Part shown: positions 22,356-33,507 of the stretch, in pieces | Numbering within the stretch: the stretch's first letter is position 1 | Layout: each line of letters starts with the position of its first letter | Assembly: GCF_003473485.1 (NCBI RefSeq) | Contig: NC_053048.1 | Location: 52,325,755 to 52,389,754 of the forward strand | Length of the DNA: 64,000 bases | Direction of reading: 5' to 3' | Source: Medicago truncatula | Taxonomy: Eukaryota > Streptophyta > Magnoliopsida > Fabales > Fabaceae | Notes under the pieces: generated by a model | What the model was told of the DNA's origin: nothing | Databases searched by the model: none | What the model saw: the letters and a program-made list of their open reading frames with translations, nothing else | Program-made: the position numbers and the translations under genes

Positions 22356-24428
22356 ATGGCAATGTCTGTGACTAGAACAAAACGAGACTTAGTTAAACCT
22401 GCCAAGGAGACCCCATTCGTCACACTTGACATGTCAGTAATCGACAATTTACCTGTTCTAAAATGCAATGTTAGAACCTTGCATGTGTTTAGACATGGTC
22501 CTAAAGCAGCAAGGGTCATAAGAGAAGCATTGTCCTTAGCACTCGTTCCCTACTACCCCCTTGCAGGACGACTCAAAGAGTCTAATCCGCAGTGTCTCCA
22601 AATCAAATGCTCGGGTGATGGTGTTTGGTACGTTGAGGCATCAACTAATTGCACACTTGACTCTGTCAATTTCTTTGATGACATGGAGTCTATTCCATAT
22701 GGTAGTCTTTTTCCAGATAATGTTCACGAGATCGAATACATCGACCCCCTTGTGCAAATGCAGGTATCAACTTACAAACTTCATGCCAGGCTTGTTCAGT
22801 TTTTTCTATCATACAATGACAATAGTCACGTCTATTTCCATAAGCTATGCCAATACTAAATAAATAGAAATTGATGGCAAACACTTAAAAAGTCGTCATT
22901 CCAAAAATATTGAGATCAATGATAAAAGAAACAAATTGGAGGAACTGAAAGCATAAACCGTTGTGCTTATGAGAATCAAAATTCTTTAACCTTTAAATTC
23001 AATAATGGTTTGTTCAAGCTTAATTAATGTAAGCACAACAATTATTATGTGAATGTATATATCTAGGGATGTCAATGGCTATCCATGGGTACGGGTAATA
23101 TGATATATGTCCTCGCCTCGTTGGTCGTATATCTGGTGAGGCCAATTGCAAGTTTTTTTTTTGGGAGTGGCAAACACCACCTAAAGACCTACACACACAA
23201 ACGGGAGATCCTAGTTTCGAACCTGAGTAACCACGAAAAATGTTCAGACTAACAATCTCAAGATTGCTAGTTTGACTAGGCCTTATGGACGATGATTATT
23301 ATTATTGTTATCATTATTATGTAAGTTGATCCTTTAAAAAATGTATCTTGATTGAGGATCGTTTACTCATGTTTGGTCATGAGAAAATTCTTGTTTCAGG
23401 TGACTCAATTTGGATGTGGAGGTTTTGTGATAGGCCTGGTATTCAGCCATAGCATATGTGATGGCCTTGGTGCTGCACAATTTCTAAATGCGGTCGGGGA
23501 GCTAGCTAGAGGACTTGACAAACCCACCATCGAACCAGTGTGGCACAGGAACTTTTTTCCCTCTCAAGCACCTGCATTGCCAAAACTACCTCTTACACCT
23601 CAATTGCCATGCTACAAGCTAGAGCATTCCAACATAGACATACCCGCGGAACAAATAAACCGGCTGAAGAGGGAGTTTCAACAAGTTACTGGACAAAGTT
23701 GTTCTACCTTCGAAATTGTTGCTGCATTGTTTTGGAGCAGCAGAACAAGAGCCATTAATTTTGATCCCAATACCCAAGTGAAGCTCGTGTTCTTTGCAAA
23801 TTGTTGATACCTCGTAGACCCTCCTCTACCCAATGGTTTCTATGGAAATTGTTTCTTCCCAGTGACAACTACAGCCTCATGTAAGTCACTTAGAATAGCA
23901 CCAAATATCATTAAAGTGGTGAAGCTTATCCAAGAAGCGAAGACCAAGTTACCTTCAGAGTTCGTTAAGTACTTGAAGGGTGAACATATAAAAGGTGATG
24001 ATGAGTTTGAGGACCCGTTTGCACCAACACCGAATTACGCCACACTGTTTATGTCTGAGTAGGGGGGGTTGGGATTCGACAATGTGGACTATCAGTGGGG
24101 TCCACCTGTTCATGTAGTCCCCATTCAAGGCTCTGTCATTGTGCCAGCTGGCATTGTGTGCTCGCTGCCTCTCCCAAACAGAGGGATTTGTTTGGTTACA
24201 TGGTGTGTGGAGGAGGCACATCGCCTTCCCTTCATTGATCAAATTCATGGTCTTATATATATAAGCAACTGTTATAATAAGAACTTCACCGTGCCAGATT
24301 CTAAAAGTTCGTCTTTTTTACACATAAGAACAATATTTTATTATAATTCAAAGATAACAAGTTGTGTCCGTCAGGAAACTAAAATGCAGTTTCTGTTGTA
24401 TTTATTGTTATATTTTCTTTTCAAATAA
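22356..24428 (+). pseudogene. BAHD acyltransferase with two in-frame stops
   Basis: BAHD enzymes move an acyl group from acyl-CoA to alcohols or amines in specialised metabolism. Exon 1 is 22356-22763, exon 2 starts at 23400. Seen: LVPYYPLAGRLKE, FGCGGFVIGLVFSHSICDGLG with the catalytic HxxxD (HSICD), the FYGNCFFPV block, and DYQWG in place of the usual DFGWG. The N-terminal half resembles alcohol benzoyl/acetyl transferases. TGA at 23805-23807 stands where an Arg is expected (FFANC*), and TAG at 24060-24062 where a Trp is expected (FMSE*). The frame is otherwise open from 22356 to the stop at 24426-24428, and both stops can come from a single C-to-T or G-to-A change. The last about 55 residues (from GLIYISNC) go beyond the usual family end. 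The HxxxD half alone might still be translated. Confidence 0.88.
23150..23290 (-). mobile_element. SINE-like element in BAHD intron
   Basis: On the minus strand the element carries a box B-like GGTTCGAAACT near 23217 and ends in a poly(A) tail (T run at 23151-23162 on the plus strand). The opposite end is cgtccataaggcctagtcaa. The intron is 636 bases and this takes up about a fifth of it. Confidence 0.5.
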
Positions 24429-24575
24429 AGTGTATATTTTATATGCAGCCATTCTTGATGTCATTCAAAATCATATATATCTATACAATGACCAATAACC
24501 TTCAATGATAAATCTAGTTGACTATAATGGGCATATGAAGAGTAATAAGAATCTTCTCATCATACAGATATCAAA

Positions 24576-27500
24576 CTACAAGTCATCATCACTTTCATCA
24601 CTATATGAAACAAGGCCAGTTTGAGCAACTTCATTTGACCTATCAGCTATGCCATTCAATGGCTGTACTGGTTCTAAAGGCTTACTCTTATCATTCACAT
24701 AAGTAATTCCCGCTTTTGGAACGTCTTCCGTATTTCCTTCATCCACCTTGGCTTTTTTAGCTTGAGGCTTGACTTTTATAATCATGTTTAATGGGCGAGA
24801 GGCTGGCTTCCTCTTTCCAGCAGCAGGCTTTTCTTCCTGCCGGAGAAAACAGACTAAATGACTGACAAAGAAATAGAAACAGCTAAAACACACATTTATT
24901 AGTTCTGATTCAAAATTGCATGCATGGCTGCAATGACTTGGAAATCCCTTCAGGAATCAGCCCAGTCACAGATATTTTAAACTGAGGCAATACTTATTTA
25001 ATATAAATTTGTAAATTAAAAATATAACAAATTTTTAAAACACATATATATATGCTCTAACACAGATATATGCTCTAACATCATCGTATTGGGCTTTGAG
25101 CAATCAAACAAATGTCATTGGACACCACATCTTAGGTCACAACCTTAAGGCATAATGTTTATGGGTTCTCTCACTTATAAAGTGCTCAACATCCATTTTC
25201 CATCCAATCTGGGACTCTTACTCACACTTTATATTCCAAAAATATTATGATCCAAAAAAAAGCAATAAAACAGGGTTTAATTACACTAGTCATCATCAAG
25301 TGACTTATGAAGTAGAAGGATTTTGTGTTTGTGTGCAACGGAACCTGGGAGGCTTCTGTTTTTGTACCCCTTCCATTCATTAGTGCTGTACTAGTATTAT
25401 TATTATTTTACAAGAGTAGTGCTGGACTATTTATACTACCAGTATTCTTTTGATCAGTAATAAATATATATGAAAAATGATATTTGTACAACCATTTTTG
25501 TACAACTTTTGTACAACTTTCTCTCTCATACTCACATTATCTTCATATTCTCTCTCTTCCTTTTTCTCTCTCTATTGTTTTTTGACCAATAAAAAGAGAG
25601 AACAACAAGGTTGTCCCAAAATTTGTACCAAAAGAGTAGTTCAAATATCACTACTCATATTTTTATTATTAATATGTATACTATTTAGGAATTTTTCTTG
25701 AAAACTTAGCAACTGCGGTCAGTTTATTGTGAATGCATCAACCACTGGATCATTATACAAAGTAATGCTATGGACAACCTCTCAAACACTCTCCTTTTGA
25801 CACTTGCTTATTTATTGGCCCACGTCACTCTCTTTGCAAACTCCATCACCGGGTAACCGGCTAAGCCATTGCCTAAAATAGCGTTCTCTCTCTTCTGCCA
25901 TCTGAAAGGTTTTCTCACCCAATACCTGTTCCCACTGTCTTCTTTGTTTATCCCACCAGCACCAAATTTGCGATTAGGATCTACAGTTCAAGGGTTTAAG
26001 ATCATCTTCGCTAGATCTAAGAATCTATAATCCCAACAAGTTCAAGGTCATTTTCGTCATCAAGATCGAAGAGATTATGTTGTTATTTTAATTCTATTTG
26101 ATTTATGGTTGTTATTAGCATGAATCCATAAATTTAGAGCTTGCCTCCATAATTAATTGATGCAGTTCTTCATAAAAAGGATTAATTTAAGGGTCTGAGT
26201 AAGAAGAAAAGAAAAGAAACCCAACCACTGTGAAATAGAAACTTGGAATCTTTGATGGGTATATATTGTCTTCTGGATTTAAGGTAGAATGAAAAGAAAG
26301 TCCTGTGAATTTTAATTTTTATTCAGTTTTTTTCTAAAAAAATTCTTCTGATTGTTTTTATTTTGCCCTTTAATTTGAGATAAAGTTTGAGACTTGAACA
26401 AGCAAGAACCTTACTGTCATTGTGGAGTTATGTCATGTTAATTAGAGTCAATGAGTCATCTTGCTATTGTAGTTGTTCGAAAGGTTCTTTTATTTGGGCA
26501 AAGAGTTTGGGGGATTCATGTATTCCTTGACTGTGAAAAAAAAAAATGAAAAACTGGGAATCTGAAGTGATGCGTGTGTGATTTTTTGGTCAACAATAGC
26601 ATGTCTGGGTTTTCTTCACAAAAGAGGACAATTTAAAATAATAAAAAGTATTAAAATATACTAAACAAGATGGATCGGTTGCCGGTTAGAGGATTAATGA
26701 AAATTGATGAAATGGCCCAATAGTTTAGAGAATAGCAAAGAGAGAGTGTTAGAGCGGTTGTGCCTAGCACTCCTCTTATACAAATTATGGCTTCTTTTAA
26801 GCTTTAGATGAATAAACACAGAAATCGTACTAAATGATCCTGTGCGGTCTAGAGAGGAAAGGAGGTTCTAATCTAGTAACTGACTAGTAAAAGGAGAGCC
26901 TTAACTCGGGAATTTCAAACAACCAAGACTTGTCCTGCCGAGTGGGGTTGGCAATTTGGGACGAATTTTTCGACGAACTTCTCCCCTGGCATTCCATGGG
27001 TTCTAATAACTAGTACACTACATCATTCATTATAAAAATTGTTAGCAAAAGAAAGAAAATTTGCTGACCAACCTGGACTGCAAGTACAGAAGCTTTTTCC
27101 TTAAGTTCATGCACAGTGTTGGACTGCATTGCTATTGCTGCCTGAGATCAACATGCAAAAGAAATATAGAAACAATCAAACAAAAATCATTGGGCAAATA
27201 ATGGACACGTGATATGATAATCTCGCCAAATCCATAATTATTCTGAAAGAAAAAGTACAAGGGATGAATTTGTATATTTGTATATAAAAGAGAAGAGTTG
27301 TTATCATATAGTACTTGTTATGACTTAACTTGAAAGCTACGTAGTTGTTGGGCTTCCTCATCTGCCAATTTTTGTTCATATTCCCTTTTTGTCTGACAGG
27401 TGGATAAAACACAAAAAAAAAAAAAATATGTTAGAAAAAAGAAAGAACAAGCGCGTTCATAAACTTTGCATCAACAATTTCTTCAAGCATTATTTTGTTC

Positions 27501-28812
27501 TCATATTGTTAAAGTTGATCAAATTGTTTTTGAGAAATGTACAATATCTGTCTGTACAACTGTAGAAGAAAAGGATATATCTAGTCATATCAAATTCCAT
27601 AATTTGTACTTTCAGTTTCAGGTTCAAGCCATGAAAATGCTGTAAAAATAAAACCAGAAACTTACTGATTCATAATTATCAAGAAACTCGGTCTCATCCT
27701 CGTCTAAAGCTTTGGGAGGTCCTGTGATAATTAAAGACCAGCCAAAATTCAACCAAGATTACAGCAAAAGGAAACCATGTAGAGAAGAGAAAAAAGTAAG
27801 TGGGTAAAATCTGAACATAATTAAAGCAGTTAGCTTAAACTATGCCCATCTCAAAAGGTACAACACTAAATAATCAGGAGAGAATTAACAGTTGAAAATT
27901 GGCATCAATGTTGTCAATGGCAGATTGCAGATGATAAGGGTCTGTTTGGATAAACAGCTCATATGCAGCTTATAGCACAAACATTTATCTTAATAAGCTT
28001 GCATAAGTTATTTTCATAGCAAAAAATAAAATAACCTTAAATTGTTTTTGTATATGCTGTAAGTTGTTTTTTAAGCTATATTGGAGAACTGATGAAAATA
28101 AGTTGAAAAAAACTAATAAAAATTGTCATAAGTTAAGCAGAAAGAATAAGTTCTCCCAAACAGTCTCAAAAAACTTATGCTAGTGGATAAACTCAAATAA
28201 GCCAATCCAAATTCCAAACACTATTTTAAGCTAATTTTGCTATGCAACAACACCACTATAGCCGCTATTGGTCAACACTGGTACTACTAAATTTTGTATT
28301 ACTAAACAATAGTAGTTTGTTGAAAATCCGCTATGCTATAGCCGACATTTGACAACACTGTTATACATTATCAAATTGAGTTATTTAGAGAAACAAGCTA
28401 TCCTCCGAAATTGTAAATGGTGGTTGAATTGAATACTCACTATGTTTGAATCTTTCATTAAATTCAGCATCCTTCTTGTCCTTGTTCTCCTTCAGAATCT
28501 GCAATGCAAATGCAAGGTTTATGAGTAAGTAATTTTATTTTTTTTTTCTTTCTCATAATCTAAAATTTGGTTTAGCAATGAGAAAGCAAACCTCGAAGAG
28601 AGGTCTATCCCTGTGGGCAGTGCCATCTTCAACACGTTCTCCCCTTGTTCTTTTAGATTCTGCCAACTGTTCCAAAACAATGAGGAATTTGGTGACGAAA
28701 CCCTAATTTATGCAAAATTGACGGATTTGAGATTGAAGAGAGTTTGTTAACTTACTTGCTCTTCGGAGACGAAGTTCATCATTCTGATGGGACGACCTGA
28801 TTCTTCATCCAT
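24576..28812 (-). CDS. NIP30/FAM192A (PSME3-interacting protein-like), 7 exons
   Basis: Conserved eukaryotic nuclear protein; in animals the relative PSME3IP1 binds the proteasome activator PA28-gamma. Its plant role is not established. Exons: 28812-28756, 28666-28592, 28498-28441, 27721-27666, 27392-27330, 27141-27073, 24836-24576, giving 212 residues without a frame break. The N-terminal NIP30 domain is plain: MNFVSEEQLAESKRTRGERV, EDGTAHRDRPLFEILKENKD, FKHRPPKALDEDETEFLDNY, and a Lys/Glu-rich helix. The last exon has a basic segment (KRKPASRPLNMIIKVKPQAK) likely to act in nuclear import, and the end VSYSDESDDDL is an acidic CK2-type tail, also seen in animal relatives. The 2.2-kb intron 6 holds a 1-kb transposon and intron 3 holds nested MITEs. 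Confidence 0.93.
25762..26776. mobile_element. 1-kb non-autonomous DNA element in NIP30 intron 6
   Basis: Left end agtaatgctatggacaacct, ctcaaacactctcc; right end in reverse complement aggagtgctaggcacaaccg, ctctaacactctct. Both arms continue with a tattggccc / tattgggcc block and an aaccgg block, so the inverted ends extend over about 100 bases. No transposase ORF. The end sequence resembles the MITE at 43410 (gtgttaggaacac), suggesting a related Mutator-like group. Confidence 0.6.
27905..28366. mobile_element. nested MITEs in NIP30 intron 3
   Basis: Outer ends: catcaatgttgtcaatggca at about 27903 and, as reverse complement, aacagtgttgtcaaatgtcg at about 28366. Inside lies a second unit of about 290 bases from gtctgtttggataaacagct (27940) to aatccaaattccaaacacta, a hAT-like MITE shape. 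No ORF. The intron (27722-28440) is largely made of these insertions. Confidence 0.5.
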
Positions 28813-29842
28813 GGTTTCAAAACTTGCGAACTGCAACTGCTACCGAACGAAAATTCAATTTCAGAAGAGAAGGTGGAATGGAAAACGTGGGGGAGGAAGG
28901 AGGAGATACACTGTAACAAACAGTTGCGGAGCTTTTGGGTCGTTCTGTTGCTTAATATTTAGATTGGGTCATATTTTCAACTCAGCCACCAACTTTTCAC
29001 ACCCCCAATCCCCCCCATTTAGATTTTGCACGGTGGATCCAATTTATTCTGACAACAAATAATAGTCCCTCGCATGACTATTATAACTAAAAAATTATTT
29101 TTAAGTTCACTGCATAATCTAATCGATGTATGTGGTTATATTAATGGTCACATACATCACTCATTGAATGAATTTAAAAAATTGTTTTACTTATAAGAGT
29201 GATTAGATGGAGTACTCAGATTACTCTTCAATATTTATATACCTAAGAATCAATTGAAGTCATTAACTTTGTTGTAATTATAAAGACTTTCTTGACATTG
29301 CGCAATGTTAATTAAATTGTTTTCCATATCACTTTCAATTAAATTGTAACTATTTTGCTAACTGCAATGTATTGAAATATGTAGGGATCGATGTGCAAAC
29401 ATCAAATTTTCCACCTGTTCATTTTAAATTTCAAGAGTGAAATATATATTGTCTTAAAGTCGTTATCTCAAATGTTACACCAAATTGAATGTTTAGAACT
29501 TTCCATGGTACAATTTTAATTAAGACAGTTTGTTTGGAATTATTTTGCAATAGCTATTTTTACGGCAAATTAGTTTATCATCTCCAACTTTTTTGAAACC
29601 CATAGTATAAAATACATCATGTTAACATAGTTTCATACCTCCATTGAGCTGGTTTGAGCTCGCGTTAAACATTTTCGTATGAAATTGTAGATATCAAGCA
29701 ATATATCCCTCGTATCTATAAAATGACAATCTACCATGAAATTCAAGAATAATAGTCAACTTCGGCATATTTGAAAGATATACGAAAGAACATTAAAAAA
29801 AAAAAAGATATATCAAGGAACTAAGCTGGTTGATCAGTAGGC
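28813..29842. promoter_or_regulatory. NIP30 upstream region
   Basis: About 1 kb upstream of the NIP30 start. The first 200 bases are mixed in composition (5' leader and promoter), with a purine-rich stretch at 28863-28912. From 29040 on it is AT-rich with no recognised gene or element. Confidence 0.35.
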
Positions 29843-30592
29843 ATAGTTTTAAAAATCGGATCGATAATCGACTCGATAAGGGCATCGAATCACTGGGTCA
29901 GTGAACGAACCATTGGATCATTAGTCGAACCACATGACTAAATCGAATTAAATCGAATGACTCGATCATAAGATTCGGCCTCAACGAAAAATTCGTTTTA
30001 TATTGAATCATAATGATTCATATGACTCGGTCTCTAAAAAAAATGAAAAAATTTAACACTTATAAAATCTTAAAATATTAAATTACAAGTTTGTAAATGT
30101 ATAAAAGCACCTTGAATTATAGCTACATATAATTTTGTTGATGTGAGTACATATTCAAATAAATATTTAACTCGACATCTACGATACAAATAGAAACAAT
30201 TGCACTAAAAAAACATGTGATCAAGCAAAATATTGATAAATGTATTATGCATGCATATACTTTTATATTTATTAATTTATAATGATATTGTGTTTAAATA
30301 TTTTAAAGGGTGTAAAACCGAAAATGACCTATATTATGGGGGGTAAAGCATCAAACCCAATAAAATATTTGAGGATATCCTTATACATGTTTATAACTAA
30401 TATGTTCATTGTATAACTATCAAAATCCAATCAATTAACACAATTAGCATGTAGCCTAGTGGATAATTGTTGCTTGTCTTATCCAAATGCATCATGGTTC
30501 AACACCCACCAATGTCAATTTTTTAACAAAATTTATTTAATTAAAAAATTCAGCTTAGGCATCAAACCGGGCCGGTTCATCAACTATGTTTT
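29843..30592. mobile_element. TIR-type element, catagtt...cgg family
   Basis: Left end catagttttaaaaatcggat; right end as reverse complement catagttgatgaaccggccc. Just inside the right end (30450-30520) is a tRNA-like piece, gtagcctagtggataattgt ... catggttcaacaccc. A second left terminus of the same family starts at 32233. No ORF. Likely a decayed non-autonomous DNA element; the ends are imperfect. Confidence 0.45.
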
Positions 30593-32230
30593 TTCGAGCT
30601 ACCGTTAGGAGGCGGATAAACCCTAAACCCCAAATACAATAAATCATGCAAATAAATTATTTATTCAAACGAGTTTATATTTTAGATGTTACGTCATCAT
30701 TTTATCAAAAACATGCATAACTTGATTTTCATAAAAACTCGCAACGGAAAACGGCATCATAAATATCTCAGCAACATATAACAAATATCAAAAACCATGT
30801 CTCATAATACATCACGGACAATATCTAAAATCTCATACATAAATAAAAAACAATTCGGCAATAATATAAATACATAGCATAAGTCCCAAGCACTCACAAG
30901 CAATACGAACTCAAACTTGCACGTCGTCTACACCATTTATAAAAATGGCGAAACGGTCAACCAAACGACCATTGAGGGGTTAAATAGTATTTCACATAAT
31001 AAAATATAATCAAAGAAATAGCATTCAAGGATTTCAAGTATCACATATACACATGTTCATCATCCCATAATACTAACATCATGTGAATATTATCTTAAAA
31101 TCAATCATAACACATCAATTTTCATTTCAACATCAAGAGGTCATCACATCACCAACAATTAAATTCATGGTGTCCATACTTTGTCATGTATAAACATCAA
31201 ATCATATTTTAACATAAGGAAACTCATCAACAAATATCGCACTTTCAATTAGGCATACTGACACATAATTCACTGTGTCATTTCACCTCGTCAAATAATA
31301 TAATACCATCTTTCACATCTTCAATACACATATTCATCATCAAGATACAATATTCTCATATAATTATTTCAAATAAACACAATCATCATCTCAAGAAAAT
31401 AAACATGAAATTTATCATCATCAAATGAATCATCAAGCCAAGTACATATGATTCACGCTTCATCACCATTCACCAAAATAATCAGCATCAATTAAAATCA
31501 TTAAGATATGTTCTCATCATTTTCATTTCATCACCATTATCGTAAGTGTACAAGCATCACCAAAGAATAAACACAATCATGTACATATGTTCACATAATT
31601 CACATCATCAAGTATGAGACATTTCACATAGACTCGCATGTAGAGTCATGTTCTAGACATGACTCTACATGCATGTGGTACCATCTGGATGTCAGAGGTA
31701 ATTTTACTTATCAATCCCTCTACATATAGGACTTGTGAATGCATGGATGTCAAGCATTGACTCGATAATGCACAACACCAATTAACTATTCATATTCTCT
31801 ACATTTTATCCACATTGCATTATTAAACAATACATCCAACATCAACATTCATCAAATATTCATCTCTACATATTCATCATCAATATTCATATCTGCATAT
31901 TCATCATCAAAATCATTTATCACCACAAAGAAACAATATATTTTCATAAACCACAATTTGCATAATAGACGAACAATCATCCACACCACGATAACCAATG
32001 AGAAGCGCATATCACATCCTATTGATTTCTTGTTCTTAAAATGCTAATTTTAAGAAGTAATCCTAAAAAACCCCAAAAATTAATTCATCGTTTTTGCAAA
32101 AAAAGCCAACTTTTTTGATGACGGTTTTCTCCTCTGATATTTTTTCCTTTATTTTTTTTATGTTTTTTTTTCTTTTTACTTTTTTCATATTTTTGACATC
32201 ATAGTCTTAAATCTCTAAAAAAATAAATAA
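30593..32230. mobile_element. possible LTR fragment of a Ty3/gypsy-like element
   Basis: A 1.6-kb, ORF-poor stretch rich in atcatca / catcaatt motifs, with phrases such as gcatgtggtaccatctggat, gtcagaggtaattttactt and a GC-richer piece near 30900-30980. Its texture resembles long terminal repeats of chromovirus-type gypsy elements in plants. No gag or pol region was seen beside it, so at most it is a solo or broken LTR fossil. Ends not fixed; family uncertain. Confidence 0.3.
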
Positions 32231-32232
32231 AT

Positions 32233-32430
32233 CATAGTTTGAAAACTCGGCTCGGTAATCTACTCGAGGAGGGTACTGAGTCAATAGTCGAATTGATGTG
32301 TTATTGGTTAAACCGCATGACTAAATTGAATGACTCTATTATATAACTCGGTCTTTTGATTAAATTTGTATAGATATTCACTAGATTAAATTGAATTGAA
32401 CGAGTGACTCAATCACTCCAAAAATGACAC
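32233..32430. mobile_element. second copy, catagtt...cgg element end
   Basis: catagtttgaaaactcggct followed by cggtaatctactcgagg and repeated gactaaattgaatgact matches the left part of 29843 onward in the same orientation. It is followed by a 29-base direct repeat (aaatcactttattaattctc / aatcactttattaattaata, 32458-32510). Confidence 0.45.
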
Positions 32431-32678
32431 CTATAAAATAAAAAGAAAATACGACAACAAATCACTTTATTAATTCTCTTAAAAAAAAAAATCACTTTAT
32501 TAATTAATACAAATCAATCCTTAATCATAAAAAAAATTAAACAAAAATGAATAGAATCCCCTGGCAATACACAATAATATTACATTGTTTTCTGCATATT
32601 ATAAGCATATCACAAACGTGTTCAACGATATTTCAATATTTAAATAATACGTTATACTTATATAAAAACCAAAATTTT

Positions 32679-32749
32679 TGCGCATCCAGGGAATCGAACC
32701 CTGGTCAGTACCGTGGGAGGGTACTATGATACCACTACACCAGATGCGC
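32679..32749 (-). tRNA. tRNA-Gly (anticodon CCC)
   Basis: Read on the minus strand. Acceptor stem GCGCATC (32749-32743) pairs with GATGCGC (32686-32680); discriminator A at 32679. D arm in GTGTAGTGGTATCA. Anticodon stem GTACC/GGTAC encloses the loop CTCCCAC, anticodon CCC, reading GGG. The T arm is CCAGG-GTTCGATT-CCTGG with a perfect internal box B. 71 nt, no intron, no CCA encoded, as usual for nuclear tRNA. T-rich bases follow (ttttggttttt), fit for pol III termination. It looks functional. Confidence 0.96.
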
Positions 32750-33507
32750 TTGTTGCTGAGATTTTCCATATTAATAGAATGTATAACATTAAAAGCTTGA
32801 TTTACTCCATAACAGAGTATAATTTTGTCTCGTTATTAGTTGGCAGTTACACACGCGTTTCCGTGGTTCCCATTGGAAGATTAGAGTGACGTGGCAGCTG
32901 TCGTATGCGTAACACGCCAGCTAGGAAACATACAGAAGAACGTAAAAAAACCAAGGTTGATTTGAGTTGAAGAGGTTTTGTTCTGTTTCACCGCGTGTGT
33001 GTTTTTCTTTTCTCAAAACAATTGGAGAATTTTGGAGTAACGGGACAGAAGAACACAACATAGTAGTTTGTATTTTTCATCCTCTTCCCCGATCCCTCTT
33101 CCCCATTCATCTTTCTTCTTTCTCTCTCAGGTATGTACGTTAATCCCAATTCCTTTCTTTTCTTTTCCATTACTTATACAATTCATTCAATTCTTGATCT
33201 CAATTTCCAAAACCCTAGTTATCTTGCCTTCAATTTCCAATCTTTTTCGATCAATTTATAGCTGCTTTAATAATATCTACACATTGGATCTCTGATTTTG
33301 ATTCAGGAATTCCAATTCCACCGGTGGGGTTTCAACAGGTCTCTGCAAATTCTTTGGACTCAAGTTACAATCTTTAAATAAATATATTTTCTTGACAATC
33401 TTGACTCCTCCCAATCGCCAATGCTGTAAATTTTTTAACTTTTTACATAATCTCATTCTGGGTTTGATTGCTTGTAATTGTTTTATTGCGTTACCTTAAC
33501 CTTTTCA
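32750..33507 (+). promoter_or_regulatory. SEC23-like gene promoter and 5' leader, with probable leader intron
   Basis: The leader probably starts near 33000. A good donor (CTCTCAG then GTATGTACGT near 33131) and an acceptor (tttgattcag ending near 33306) suggest an intron in the 5' untranslated region, common in this gene class. Pyrimidine-rich runs at 33085-33130 are typical leader sequence. Confidence 0.45.

Noticed and set aside
31000-31950. CRISPR-like or satellite array from the repeated atcatca motifs
   Set aside because: The motifs are irregular in spacing and sequence, with no fixed repeat unit.
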